DNA of 64,000 bases from Saprospiraceae bacterium (GTDB lineage: Bacteria; Bacteroidota; Bacteroidia; Chitinophagales; Saprospiraceae): the NCBI GenBank assembly GCA_016717145.1, contig JADKGD010000073.1, forward strand, positions 186,001 through 250,000, given 5' to 3'. Position 1 is the stretch's first letter; each line of letters opens with the position of its first letter. Below, piece by piece: positions 9,594 through 21,038 of this stretch. The notes under the pieces are model-generated. The model was given only the letters and a program-made list of their open reading frames with translations. It was not told the DNA's origin and did not search any database. Made by a program: the position numbers and the translations under genes.

Positions 9594-10228
9594 ATGGAAC
9601 TTGAAGCCTTAAAAATAGAGTGGCTTAAACTCGAAAAAAATTGGACCGTACAGAAAAATCAATAAAAAACTTGTCGACGCCATTTTGCATCAAAAATCCT
9701 CAGCCATACTGGAACAATTGAAAAACAAACAATTGGGCTTACTTGCTATCCTTGCCGTCGAATGTATGTTTATTATTGCAGTATTACTGGGCAATCCTTT
9801 TGATTTTATATTTATTTATCAGTATATACCTTTCGTTGTACTTATGATTATCATTATAATTGCCGCGGCATCGTTGTATACATTTAACAGTCGTATTAAG
9901 ACAGATCTATCGCTTAATAATTTAAAAACCACCATCAAAAACATCCTTGATTATTATAAAAAAAAATGAAGTATATGACAAATACTTTGGTATAATCTCT
10001 TTAAGTATCGGACTACTGGTGCCCTGGTCTTTTTTACCCAATAAAATAATAAAAGAAGGCTGGGGTAGTAGCATGGTTGATCTGGCTATCATGACGATTA
10101 TAACACTGGTCATATATCTTGCGGCATTTAAATTCGGAGCCTTCAAAAACAAAGATAAAGAAAGGCTGAAAATCACTTTGGCCGAATGGGAAGATATGGA
10201 GAGCAACATGGACGATAACATATTATAG
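9594..10228 (+). CDS. Four-helix membrane protein, probable anti-sigma partner (two frameshifts)
   Basis: The ATG is at 9594, 6 bases after the sigma-factor stop. The product begins MELEALKIEWLKLEKN. A frameshift near 9640 leads to a soluble N-terminal segment, then two membrane helices around residues 45-95 (LLAILAVECMFIIAVLLG; FVVLMIIIIIAAASLYTF). A second frameshift at the A8 run near 9960 leads to two more helices and an acidic tail, EWEDMESNMDDNIL. Total about 211 residues. No zinc anti-sigma HxxxCxxC motif is visible. The role as sigma regulator rests on gene order, which is common in Bacteroidota; I do not recognise a named family. Confidence 0.6.
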
Positions 10229-10303
10229 TTTAAATGGAAAATAATACCAAATTGGAAAACAGATAGTACTATTCTAAGCGTTTCAAAGTCTACAAGTTAC
10301 AAA

Positions 10304-10335
10304 AAGCCCTTCAGTATTTTTTTACTAAAGGGCTT
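10304..10335. terminator. Bidirectional hairpin terminator
   Basis: AAGCCCTT at 10304-10311 pairs with AAGGGCTT at 10328-10335, extended by AGTA/TACT after a one-base bulge, around a T-rich loop. It is followed by AATTTTT on the plus strand and preceded by A5 for the minus strand, so it can serve both converging units. Confidence 0.8.
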
Positions 10336-10370
10336 AATTTTTACAATTCGTATTCTTAATGATTATTCAA

Positions 10371-13300
10371 CTAATGAATAATGACAAGTTTACCTGTAAT
10401 TATAGAACCGGACCGGTTTGTCAGTTTCCAGAAATATACGCCTGAAGGCCAGTCTCGAATGGAGATTTGATTTTTGGACGTTTCTGTTATTTGTACGTGA
10501 TTAACCTCTTTTCCGTTGAGATCGGAAATGCTGAACATTCCTGAAATATCAGATGCGGCTACTATGTGTACTAGATTACTTGCAGGGTTTGGATATACTT
10601 TAAGTCTTTGATCTGAATAAACATCATCTGTAGCCACCAAAAAACTGATTTCTGCATCAGGGCTTAAAGCTTGTGTTTCTATATTTCCAACATTATCCAC
10701 AGCAATGGAATAAAAACTATAGGTACGTCCTACTTCACCTTTAAATTCAGCTGATTTATCGGTAGTATTTGCGATCCATAAACTGTCTTTCACATCCGGA
10801 GTTGACAAATAAATATTATAACTCTTCAAACCTGAACCACTATCCGTACCTGACCAGTGAATCGTAACTTTTTCCTGATGAGTAGTAGCCGGAAGTGGTG
10901 CAATACTGCTCTCAGGAGCCAGCAAGTCAAAGGTGACTAAGTGTTCATTCGTAAGAATAGGTGGATTAGCGTCAAAGACAATAGATGCCGAATTATATAT
11001 CTATTTCATCATGAATGGGCTCACCTTTTACTTTAACCGTAAAGGAGACGCTGCCCTGACCTTCAGGATTTGTAATGTTTGGAGGAAGAAAACCCAGATC
11101 AGGGTCTTCGATGTCTTCCAGCATCACGGGATCAAGACTTCGGATAACCCACTGCGCAATACCTGTATTCTGATCAATTTTAGCATAAACCCGGGCGATG
11201 ACATTTTTGCCATTAATTTTTTCGTCAGTCACAAACTCATTTAATCCTTGTTCCGGACGGATAGTCTGGTCACCAATCACAATGTCGCCAAGACTAAATG
11301 AACTCAGATCAAATGTTGTTTTATCCAATGTATCGGTCACATAAACTGTATGTGCCGGTGCGGTGGCTGAAGCTTTGTTTTCAAAGTGAATGGTATATGG
11401 TATTGTTTTTTGATCCAAAATGTAGTTATCATCACCATAACCCGTCAAACCGGATTTTTCATTGGGGTCGAGTGAAGATACGGCTGTTACGGAAGAAGAT
11501 TGCGGATATTGAGGTTCAAATTCACCAGAACAATTTTCTCCATTTAATGAAGAATTTTTAAAAAATACTCCACCATGAGTTTTGTCAACAAGTGCAAATA
11601 TACCTTTAATCATATTATTTCTGTATTTTTCTTTCAGCGCTTCGTCTTTTATATCACAATCCCTGAAAATTTTTCCTATTTGGCCAATTAAGGCTACAAT
11701 AATCCGTCCCTCAAGATAATTTGACTTTTTATTAGAAAAAGTTGTTTGTAACATGTTTTCGTAATTTTCTTTAGTCTTTTTTAATAAACACAATCCCTGA
11801 ACTTCTTTGTCACTTATAGATTCTGATGCCTCTCTGATAGTTGTTTCTAAACATATTAATTTATTTTCATTCAACGGCGATTGAAACCATGGTTTTTCGG
11901 TCCAGGCAGACATCTTGATATTTTGGCCGGTTTTGATTTTGACCTGAAATGATCCCACAATGCCTGGCGGTATTACTGGCAGAATCAACGGATATACCCT
12001 TACTTTAATTGGTTTTGAAAATATAGTATCCAAATCCACAAACATTTCTTCATCAGCGTCAAGTCCTGTAAAAGTGACATTTACAAATTTCAAATCAAAT
12101 CCGGGCGTCCTTTCAAAAACCAACCATGCCGGTACAACACTAGCATCGACATTACCATTATTTCCGTATTTCACAGTGTATGTGGTCCATGTATTGTACA
12201 ATATTCTGTTTCTACCATTGATTCTGATCCACGGATCTGCTGCGATTCCTTTTTTAATAGTAAAACCTCCAGGAAGAATATATGATGCTCCTCCTGATTT
12301 AACAACTTCCACATCGTATACTCCCTCGGCTTTCCCACGAAGGTCTAAAGTAGTCACCAGTGAACCTTTTGGACCTGATCCCACGGAAACCGACTGTATT
12401 GCAGTAACACCGTTTTGCTTCAAACTTATAGTATAAAATGTATCTAATCCCCCTCCAAATACCGTAATCGTAGCATCTCCGGCATTACCTCCTGAGTTAG
12501 GAAAAATTCTGGCAAGGCCTCTTACAGTTATCCTGGTACACAAGGTGTCTTTGCCTCCCCTGTTTTCAGCTAAAAGACATACATCATATTCTCCTGGCAT
12601 TGCATACTCGTGCAACGGGTTTATTGAACTTACATTTGGGGTCCCATCATCAAAATTCCAGGAAAATAAGTCACTGCCTGTTGTCTTATTTTCAAATACA
12701 AATCTGGCATTATTCTGAATATAGCTAAAGTCGGCGACCGGCGCAGGCAGCAAGCTCGACACGACCTTGTACCTAAACTCGCTGCTGCCTTTTTTGAACA
12801 TCAGCCAATATTTACCAGCAGTGACCAATCTGCTCAGGGTAACGTCGTCGGCGTTCCAGTTCAAGTATTGCTGTGCTATCTGCCCGTTGGCGTTGTACAG
12901 GTAGGCGTTTGCTGGCTGGTAGCCTTCCTTTAAGATATGGAAGGAAAGCAGCCCGGCAGTTGGCACGTCTAACATGTACCAATCCTCAAAGTCAACGCCC
13001 ATGCCCGCTTTGTAGTAGCCAACTATGCCGCCGATGGAGTCACCGACCACAAGTGTTTGCGCCTCGGATTGAACGCTGTTTGGCTCTGTATCTTCTCCCC
13101 ATTGGGGCACTTCGATGCTGTTTGTCAGGCTATAGTCCATGGGGTCGTTGTTGCCCAAGACCTGAAAATAGTAGGGGCCTTCCAGCAAGGGGTACGACCA
13201 GCTCCATCCTTCCGGTGGGCTGTCGTTCCAGTTGAGGTAAATTGGTGGGCTAATGATATCGGGATTGCCGGGGTTCAGCCCGTCCCTGAAGCGAATGTTC

Positions 13301-13912
13301 GTGGGCTGGTAGCCGTGCTTTTGGATGTTCAAATGGAAGATGCCGCCATAAGGTATGTCAATTTTGTACCAATCTTCCTGGTCAAAACCAACGCCCGCAT
13401 TATAGTACGACACGTTGCCCGAGACCGTGCCGTTGGCGGCATCATGGTGGCCTGAAGGGCCGAGTTATTCAGCTCCGTGTCTTCTGTAAAATCGGGCGGC
13501 GTCAGGTTGGACGTGAACGTATAACTTTGTCTTCGCCGCCGTATTCAATCTTTACATAGTATTGCCCGGCAAGTAGCGCCCGCACCATTTGATAGCCGCC
13601 TGGTGGAATGCCGCCCGCACTCATATACAATTCTGCGATGAGCGGAAAGCCGGCGGTTTCGGCATCACAAATCCGTATCCAAATCCACCCGTTGCCTGTG
13701 AAGGAAATAGGCATGGTTAGCGTTCCGGACTGCGGAAGGTTCAGCAAGTACCAATCTTGGTTATCGCTGTTGCTGATGGATCCGTTTTGGGTGCTGCCAA
13801 GCGTGAAAACATTTGCCTGATCGGCATTGTTGTTGGGCTCTATTTCGTTTTGACTATACATCGTGTTGTATAAACAAAGACAAACTGTTGTAAATAGTAT
13901 GAGCTTTTTCAT
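10371..13912 (-). CDS. Large secreted T9SS cargo protein with PPC-like repeats, PKD domain and C-terminal sorting domain (frameshifted)
   Basis: A signal peptide (MKKLILFTTVCLCLYNTMYS) is followed by three PPC-like repeats starting EIEPNNNADQANVF, DTELNNSALQ and DTEPNSVQSEAQTL, each with a D-WY core. Next come a PKD domain (FSWNFDDGTPNVSS, HEYAMPGEYDVCLLAENRGG), an adhesin-like stalk with SSLDPNEKSGL and YTIHFENKASATAPA, an Ig-like segment (SGTDSGSGLKSYNIYLS) and a T9SS type A domain (VYPNPASNLVHI to GKLVIIH). The frame breaks near 13525, 13450 and 10995. Without them the product is about 1,180 residues, probably exported and surface-attached. Its ligand is unknown. The span 12740-13500 is much richer in G+C than the rest of the gene, suggesting that the repeat block was acquired or exchanged separately. 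Confidence 0.8.
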
Positions 13913-13953
13913 TACATTTATTTTTATGATAAATAATTTATTATTAATACGTA

Positions 13954-14570
13954 TTATATTTCCTTATAATATATAACTTTTACATCCATTTTGTCAATTA
14001 TGTGATCTTCCAATATATCTATATCCAAAGTACAATTTTCTGACAGGCTGGGTAAAACCCTTACGATCAACTGTACACCCACATAACCAGGAGCATCTTT
14101 AAAAGCCTGTTTAAGTCCGATATTACTGATTTTACCATCATATCTTGTAGAATCTGCTGATCTGTTGAGTTCTACTATTTCTTCAAAAAACCGCCCCAAT
14201 AGACTTTTGCTTTAATGGATACTATTTCAGAAAGTCTAATATCATTTAAGATTACTGCAAACTCAGTATTAATATGTTCGTCGGTACATATATCTTCAGG
14301 AGTACCGGTTACATCCTCGTAATAGTGGTCACGATAAGCAATGCCATCAGAACAGTTGTTATGTTTTACCTTGTAATTTGGATTGTGATAGGTTGTCTCC
14401 GGACCACAAGTATTACCCGCTGTTTTGCCGCAACTTTTAAAAGTCAAAACAGTGGCAAAAATGAATAACACCAAACAGACCTTAAACAAATCGGTATAAG
14501 AGAAATTTCCAAAAAAATTACTCTCGTTTTTTAAAACTGTAGGAGGAGCTAAAACACTCAATCTTTTCAT
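13954..14570 (-). CDS. Hypothetical membrane-anchored protein (one frameshift)
   Basis: Starts MKRLSVLAPPTVLKNES, then one membrane helix (FKVCLVLFIFATVLTF, about residues 29-44), then an extracytoplasmic region with three cysteines (CGKTAGNTC, NNCSDG). After a frameshift in the CCCC run near 14193 it continues as RFFEEIVELNRSADSTRYD and VGVQLIVRVLPSLSENC, ending VIYYKEI. About 204 residues. No family is recognised. The repeated Cys and the single N-terminal helix suggest a periplasmic or surface domain. It lies just upstream of the giant secreted protein on the same strand, 41 bases away, and may be transcribed with it. Confidence 0.5.
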
Positions 14571-14855
14571 TTTTAAATTTTTTATTGTTGATTAAATTTC
14601 CATCACAAGCAATTTAAATATATTTTAATGATTTGGAAATGACCTTCATTTTATCCTGAAATGACTTTGATCACGAATCGCTGAACCATACATTTTAAAA
14701 TGTTGTCGTAGGGTAATATGTATAGTTTGTTGGAAAGGTTTATTTTTTTAATTTTTGAATGGCGAAAGTATTGCCGGAACGCTTTGAGGCATCCAGGTTG
14801 AATAGGAAACGAAAGTCTTTGCAGTAATTTTTTGTTAATGGTAATAAGTAATCAT

Positions 14856-15541
14856 TTACACCATCAATTCACCATTGGCATTTGTGGTCAGAATCTCACT
14901 CATATGATCAAAAAAAGGTCTCACCGATTTGTAAATGTTATTGACCTGAAACAAAAAATCATCAGAAGTCACTTCCTCATCTGTAAAATGGTGTCTTAAA
15001 ATAAATTGTTTGTGGCGAAGTAATTCAATGGCGTCATGATCTTTATTAAATCCACGTGGCGTGGTTTCCAGTTTGTTCCCTTGTAGATTTCCAAAATTTA
15101 GAGCAATAGCCTTGTAGCTTAATATTTTATTCCAATGGGAAAATTATCGGAAATATCTTCTCTGATCCTTTTTAGGTCTGATGGATTTGGTGCAAAAAAA
15201 CCACTAAGCCAAAAAACTGCTTCCCAGTTTAATTTGCATGTAGTAGCCTCCCCGAGATATTTTGTTGATCTCCGTAAACTGAAAGCAAATCGGCATTATA
15301 CGGAGATTTATCTTTACCGAATCTAACGTCATTGTATATGCGATAGATGCTTTTTTGCCTGATTCAATTTTAATAATGTCGCGATGATTCATTTCTGATA
15401 TCAACTCATCGACAAAATCAATGACATTTTTGTGCAGCGAGGTAGTTGTTTTTGCTGATCATTAAACCAGTCCCGATTATTATTTTGTGCCAGATCAGCA
15501 AGAAATTGTATCGTGGATGACTGGATGGTTGAAGACTTCAT
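14856..15541 (-). CDS. DUF2461 family protein (several frameshifts)
   Basis: Reading leftwards from 15541: IQFLADLAQNNNRDWFNDQQ, then NVIDFVDELISEMNHRDIIK, YNDVRFGKDKSPYNADLLSV, FFAPNPSDLKRIREDIS and FNKDHDAIELLRHKQFILRH, ending at 14856. The NNNRDWF start, the RFGKDKSPY core and the late H..F segment are diagnostic of DUF2461 (TIGR02453), proteins of about 225 residues with unknown biochemical role. At least three changes of frame are needed to join the pieces, so either this part of the sequence is poor or the gene is decaying. It is adjacent to a cupin gene on the same strand. Confidence 0.65.
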
Positions 15542-15548
15542 ATATTGT

Positions 15549-15897
15549 TTATTTCAAAAAATCACCGTCAATAATCAGCAGCTTGGCCCCTTTAGCTGAA
15601 ACAGAACGATGAGAACTAAGGTCGTCAGATACAACATAACTCCTGTCCTTGTGTGAGTGTAAACGCCTCTCCTGTATGGAGTTCGCTGATGAACTCTCCT
15701 TCCAGACAATGCACGATGTGTCCTTTTTGACACCAATGGTCAGCTAAATATCCTGGTGTATATTCTACCAGACGAATTCTGAGCCCGCCAAATTGTATTG
15801 TTTGCCAATAAGCCGTGCCTGTTTCTCCTTTATATTCCACCTTCGAAATGGAGGTCCAGTCTATCGTTTGAAATGGTATATTGCTGCTCTTTTCCAA
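15549..15897 (-). CDS. DHCW-motif cupin-fold protein (frameshift near C-terminus)
   Basis: A small single-domain cupin of about 115 residues. The defining segment is YLADHWCQKGHIVHCLEGEF, a cupin motif 1 carrying Asp-His-Trp-Cys and two further histidines that could hold a metal. The frame changes near 15640; the correct C-terminus continues SYVVSDDLSSHRSVSAKGAK and ends IIDGDFLK at 15549. The family's reaction is not established. It starts 2 bases after the PhzF stop codon, in what looks like one operon with phzF and yjdI. Cytoplasmic. Confidence 0.72.
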
Positions 15898-15899
15898 TG

Positions 15900-16706
15900 T
15901 TAATTATAATTTTTAAAATGACCTTCGAGCACGATAACTGCTTGTCCAAAAATGTGTACTTTATCACCTTCCCATTCCACAGTCATAAATCCGGCGCGTG
16001 ATGAAGATTGAAAAGCTTTAAGTGTATTTTTGTTTAGTTTTTCTGCCCAGTATTTTGCCAAAAATGTCTGTACGCCTCCGGTTACAGGGTCTTCATTGGT
16101 TCCTGCCCAAGGCCAGAAATAACGGTAACAAAAATCATAATCTGTTGTATCTGACTGCGCAGTGACCAGCACACCATGTATATTATCATAGGATTTTACC
16201 AGCGCCATAAAATCAGGAGACAACGCCTTTAAGATTTGTGCATCGACAATTTCCAGAATTACAATTTTGTTGTGTGAACAATATGATGTTTTACATACTT
16301 CAGTCAAACCTAATGCGCGCAACATGTCCATCGGAGTCTCCAGTGGGCTAGTGTCATACACCGGAAAGTCCATAACGATACTATCTCCGTTCTTAGTAAT
16401 GGGAAGCTTGAGGCCCTCGCCTGTTATAAACAAAATATCATTTTCGACGGCATCCAAAAAAATTACTTTAGCAGAAGCAAGCGTTGCATGCCCACACAAA
16501 GGGATTTCTTTTTTTGGAGAAAAATACCTGATGTTGTATACATTGGATTTACCTGTTTTGCGGACGAATGCCGTTTCTGAAAATCCTATTTCTGTTGCAA
16601 TTTGTTGCATTGCCTTGTCACCAATATCTTCAGTCACAAAGCAAACACCTGCCGGATTACCTTTAAATGGTTCATCGGTAAAGGAGTCGACAAAATAGGT
16701 TTTCAT
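15900..16706 (-). CDS. PhzF family isomerase/epimerase
   Basis: A 268-residue diaminopimelate-epimerase-fold protein. The N-terminal TDEPFKGNPAGVCF (residues 10-23) is the PhzF active-site segment. EIGFSETAFV supplies the conserved Glu (E45 region), and IRYFSPKKEIPLCGHATLAS contains the CGHAT substrate loop. The second half has GTNEDPVTGGVQTFLAKYW, the family's DPVTG motif. PhzF itself isomerises dihydro-hydroxyanthranilate, but most homologues outside phenazine clusters have unknown substrates, and no phenazine genes are present here. Its ATG overlaps the yjdI stop (ATGA), indicating translational coupling. Confidence 0.9.
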   Translation of the reverse strand: MKTYFVDSFTDEPFKGNPAGVCFVTEDIGDKAMQQIATEIGFSETAFVRKTGKSNVYNIRYFSPKKEIPLCGHATLASAKVIFLDAVENDILFITGEGLKLPITKNGDSIVMDFPVYDTSPLETPMDMLRALGLTEVCKTSYCSHNKIVILEIVDAQILKALSPDFMALVKSYDNIHGVLVTAQSDTTDYDFCYRYFWPWAGTNEDPVTGGVQTFLAKYWAEKLNKNTLKAFQSSSRAGFMTVEWEGDKVHIFGQAVIVLEGHFKNYN

Positions 16707-16916
16707 TTAATGCTCAATGCGCCTGAAGGACATTTGCCGACAGCCTCCACTATTTCCGCCGATGTGGCATTATCTAAGTTGATCCAGGGTTGTGTCTTGG
16801 GTTGAAAAACTTTGACAGATTTTTGACACAATTGCCTGAATGAATACACAAACCGCTTTGCCATACTACGGTTATGTCACCATTGGAGTATTCTTTGTAA
16901 TGTTATTTTTGTCCAT
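16703..16916 (-). CDS. YjdI-type (4Fe-4S) mono-cluster domain protein
   Basis: About 70 residues, missed by a length filter of 60 uninterrupted codons because an A-run near 16897 is one base short. The text reads EYSNGDITVVWQSGLCIHSG, then NCVKNLSKFFNPRHNPWINL and EAVGKCPSGALSIK. The cysteines in CIHSGNC and KCPSGA are the cluster ligands of the Fer4_19/YjdI family. In many Bacteroidota yjdI sits next to a YjdJ-like GNAT, exactly as here, where the GNAT lies just upstream. The stop overlaps the phzF start. Confidence 0.75.
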
Positions 16917-16926
16917 GTCTATATAT

Positions 16927-17525
16927 TTATAAAACGTCCTTAAATTCGGGTACTTTATCAAAAACACTTTTAGCAAACGGACATAAAGGTAATATTTTTA
17001 TTTTATTTTCTCTGGCAAAATCTACAGCTTTACTGACCATTTGTTTTCCGGCCCCATACCTTTCAGTGATTCGCCAACCTCTGTATGATCGATAATAATT
17101 TTACCTTTTCCGACCCATACATAGGTCATTTCTGCCATTATGAGTCCTTCTTTTTCGACATAGAACATACCTTTTATAGTATCATCATTCTGTTGTATCT
17201 CCATTATTTTTGTTTGTGGAAAATAAATGTCCCTTTTTATTATGGTGGTTAACCCGTTTTCTGTCTCTTGTCTCATATTCATACGTACAGAGATTTCAGG
17301 AATATCCCATCCTTTTCTGTCTATATACATTCTTAGTGTAGATAAGGTACATCCCGCCAGTGAAGCCAATAAAGTAGTGTAAGGGTCAGGTCCGGAATCT
17401 TGTCCACCAATATTTTTCGGCTCGTCCATGATAAGTGTTCCGTTTCGCCACACAATATGACAGATGTACTTTTCTGAGCCTATGCTTCCGAGGATATCAT
17501 TTTCTAGAAGGGTATTTTGAATCAT
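16927..17525 (-). CDS. OsmC-like domain fused in frame to a YjdJ-like GNAT domain
   Basis: Residues 1-104 are an OsmC/YhfA-like peroxiredoxin fold with DSGPDPYTTLLASLAGCTLS (reactive Cys about 68) and RKGWDIPEISVRM. It stops after KRDIYFPQTKI, just where the second-cysteine helix should begin. The text then passes, without a stop, into MEIQQNDDTIKGMFYVEKEG, MTYVWVGKGKIIIDHTEVGE and, after a frameshift near 17050, GKQMVSKAVDFARENKI, PLCPFAKSVF and PEFKDVL: a complete YjdJ-type GNAT. The OsmC half lacks its C-terminal ~35 residues and second Cys, so a deletion between adjacent osmC and yjdJ genes is likely, real or assembly-made. Confidence 0.7.
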
Positions 17526-17535
17526 GTTTTAGCAT

Positions 17536-20500
17536 TTAATTTGCGATTAATCTGGGTATGATTCTGCAATTACCTATCAAATCAGTAGAAGCACCAGTAC
17601 TATTATCGATGGTAGCTGTCGAAGCACCTGGGAATTTATACAAATACACATCTTGCAAGGTAAGTTTACCTTGATTTTTAATGGCACCAATATTATTATT
17701 GGAAGAATGGATGTGTAAACCTTTAATTTCCAATCCTTCAGCCACATTTGGCGCTGTATTCACTATGGTAGCATTAGTACTTGTACACATGATGTGTATG
17801 TTTTTGGTAATGTCGGCTTCAATAAATATATTTTTATTGATATTTAAAAAATCAGCACCCAAAAATATCGTATCATTCATCACATTAGAGGCAAACCTGA
17901 TCGTATCACCCGCTACGGCACAATTAACCGCATCAAATAATGATCCTGCACCTTTGGTAAAGGTGTTTCCTACATTTAATCTACAAAAATTATTCACACA
18001 CGTTTTTAAGCCCCATGTTTGTAACGAGCCACCATCTAAATTAGCTGCATCCTGGACTTGCATACGCCACAAACCTTTTAGCGAAACATTATTGAATGTA
18101 TTTAAGGTAACTCCTGTTGTGGGTTGGTATGTGAGGCCACTAGTCGGAGGACAAGGCCAAGTATTTGCCAACATAGAAGCTTGGTCAAAGTTAATATTAA
18201 AATCATCATGATTTCCACATGGTCTGTTCCATATCCGCACATTTGTTGTTGAAGGAGCTATAACAAAAAACCTTAAATCTTGAACAAAAGTATGGAGGCC
18301 TGTCAAGTTAAGCACATCCAAATCAGTCACGGTTCCTTTGTCTCTAATATTCAGGGTCGAGTTAATTGTTAGAGTACCCGAAGCAGAATTGCAATGGGTA
18401 CATTAGTACTGGTATACTCAAAACAAGTCTCTGTCTTAAAGGTAAAAACAGGAGACCAAAATTGGAGATTACAGGCTACCCCTGTATTCACGCGCCAAAA
18501 ATACTCAGAAGCGCCATCTAGGGCGTTTATTACTTGAAAACTTGTACCCGAAACCGTCGTATTTAATGCCATCACACTAAATAAAGGATCTCTGGATACT
18601 TGTAAAGCATAACTTGTCACGCCCGCGAAAGCAGTCCATGAAATAAGTGGTTTAATACCCACACCTGCCATATTGTTAGCAGGAGCTATTAATGTTGTCG
18701 CACTTGGGTAACTAATATTTACTGTGAGGTTAACATTTTTTACGATCGCACCACTTGTACCGGTCACTTGAATTGGATATGAACCAGCGACAGCACTGAC
18801 GTTTTGAAAGTTCAACAATGTGGTTTGTCCTGGTGTCATTGGATTTGTAGTAAAGGTAGCCGTTAATCCAGCAGGTAAACCAGATATTGATAAGTTCGTT
18901 GGATTTACAAAACCTAATATACTATTGACATTTATAGTCACATTGCTCTGTTGGTCGTTACATAAAGACAAGGAGTTAACAGAGGCACTTAAGTCAAAAG
19001 ATGGCACACCACTATTTATGGTAATATTTACATGATTGATATCAAAAAAAACATTTCCTACAGCTCGAACCATGATTCTAGCTGTGCTGGTCAGACCGAC
19101 TGGAACTGTGATATTTTCAGCGCCATCATTTGTCGTTGATGCTAAAATGGTTACAGGAAACGTATTACCTCCATCATATGACATTAAAATACTTACATTA
19201 GCCGTATTGATACCATTTGCGGTACTTCCTGCTACATCCCAGGTGATGTTTTTTGTTTCTCCTTCAAACCAGGCGGTGGCCACATCAAGTCCAGTGACTT
19301 TAAATGGACCCGTACTTGCCACTGTAGTTACTGTGAGGTCCCTTTCACTATTACAACCTGCCACCCCTGTCCAGTCCCTTGCAGTGCCTGTAAAATTCAT
19401 TACCCTGCCGACTGAAGGCAATACTTCCCACTCATTAGCGTTGGCTCCAGATAATATGCTTGCTAGATTAGGGAAGTATCTGGTGGGACTAACCGTTGGG
19501 CTAATGCTTCTAAATGTAGGTCCATCTGTATTTGTGGCTTGAGGTGGCATGGTGGCCGCAGTATTGTTCATTTGATCCCAATTGTATGTCATAGGATGCC
19601 CTTCCGCATCGGTCGCTTGTAAAGTTAGGGCAAAAGGCGTAGAGGCAGGTATGATATAATTGGATTGGGCAGTCACTGTTGGTGCTGTATTCATAAAACT
19701 AAGTACATTTGTTTCACAGGTACTGCCAGTGCCTATAGATGTATATGTTTTGATTTCCTGTAGACTGATGGCATGAAAGTATGCATCACTATTACTTTGT
19801 ACATCTGGCGGGCAGATCCCAGCATAACCCATAATGGTCGATGCGCTACCGGGTTCCATGGATGTACTGCCATTTCGCTGACAGCTGTTATTTTGTGTGT
19901 GGTTACCATTAAACTGATGTCCCACTTCGTGGGTCACATAGTCTATGGTAAATGGGTCGCCTACAGGATTTGGCCGGCCCGTATATCCTTCCGCCTTTCT
20001 GGTGCTATTACAGACTACTCCTAAACCTGCAATACCTCCGTCACCAGTGCCAAAAACGTGGCCGATATCAAAGTTAGCTGTGCCTATGACATTGGTACAG
20101 TTGGTTTGATTTTGTGATAAATCCGCAGAACTTCCTGTATTGGGATAACCTCCGGCCGAACCGTAATAAAATATCTGGTCCGTATGCGCTACCAAAATCA
20201 ACCTAAGACCAAGTTCTGCTTCGTAGACTTCATTTGATCTGTTGATCACTGTAATAACAGCGGCAAGTACCAAACCTGACTGGCTTGAATTGGAGGCTCC
20301 GTGAAAAAAACTGTATTGGTTTGTAGTAGCCTGGGCTAGACGATAGGTGATCAATTGGCAGTTACCTGCACGTTTGCCAGAACCAGTTTTAGCATCGTTA
20401 TGAAGTCTGCTTTCGCCTGCTTTACAACCCCAACTGGGCTTTAGTTGGTAGTCCTTTTATTATAAACGATCCTGGTATTTTTGTCTCCTCTTTGATAATG

Positions 20501-20938
20501 ATCGATATACACTTTATCATGATCTGGAGCAGAAATAACGGCCCTGAATCCCTGGCTTGTATAATCTATTCTGATGGCTTTATATTCATTAGTTACACTT
20601 ACCCCATAAAACGTCTTAAACTCAGGGTATCTTAAGGCTAATCCTGGTTCCATCATAACGTAAGAGACCATTTTAAACGTTTCTATGATACCGTCGGGCA
20701 TACCTACCTGGATGACCGTTTTAGAATCATTCACGTCTACTTCTGCCTCCGCAGGAGCTTGCTACAAAATTGTTTTCATGGCTGTATCATCTACATTATA
20801 TAAAGTATATTTGTTAGGCGTGATATCCTTTTGTCCTTTATCTTCAACCAATGATTTATCAGAAATTGTCCAGGTTTGTGATTGACCATAAAAACTAATT
20901 AAAACAAACAGCACTAATAAAACTGACCTAAAATTCAT
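17536..20938 (-). CDS. Secreted reprolysin-type zinc metallopeptidase with P-domain (frameshifted)
   Basis: Starts at 20938 with the signal peptide MNFRSVLLVLFVLISFYGQS. An N-terminal propeptide-like region (to about 20440, with frameshifts near 20760 and 20440) precedes a metzincin domain. This has EAELGLRLILVAHTD, FDIGHVFGTGDGGIAGLGVV and the zinc site THEVGHQFNGNHTQ (HExxHxxxxxH), followed by the Met-turn region TIMGYAGICPPD. Fibronectin/Ig-like modules follow, then (after a shift near 18350) a proprotein-convertase P-domain with LRFFVIAPSTTNVRIWNR, then a beta-helix tail. It ends GNCRIIPRLIAN with no T9SS sorting domain. Probable extracellular protease of about 1,130 residues. Confidence 0.82.
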
Positions 20939-21038
20939 TAACAACAATATTAAATTACAAAATATTCCAAAAAAATGCAAATATACTAAAAAAATGATAT
21001 ATTAAACCAGATATGTTGAAACAAATATTTAACCATTT

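Noticed and set aside
12873..13455. Long plus-strand open frames opposite the T9SS repeat region
   Set aside because: They arise because the GC-rich repeat segment has few stops in other frames; the minus-strand reading has clear domain repeats.
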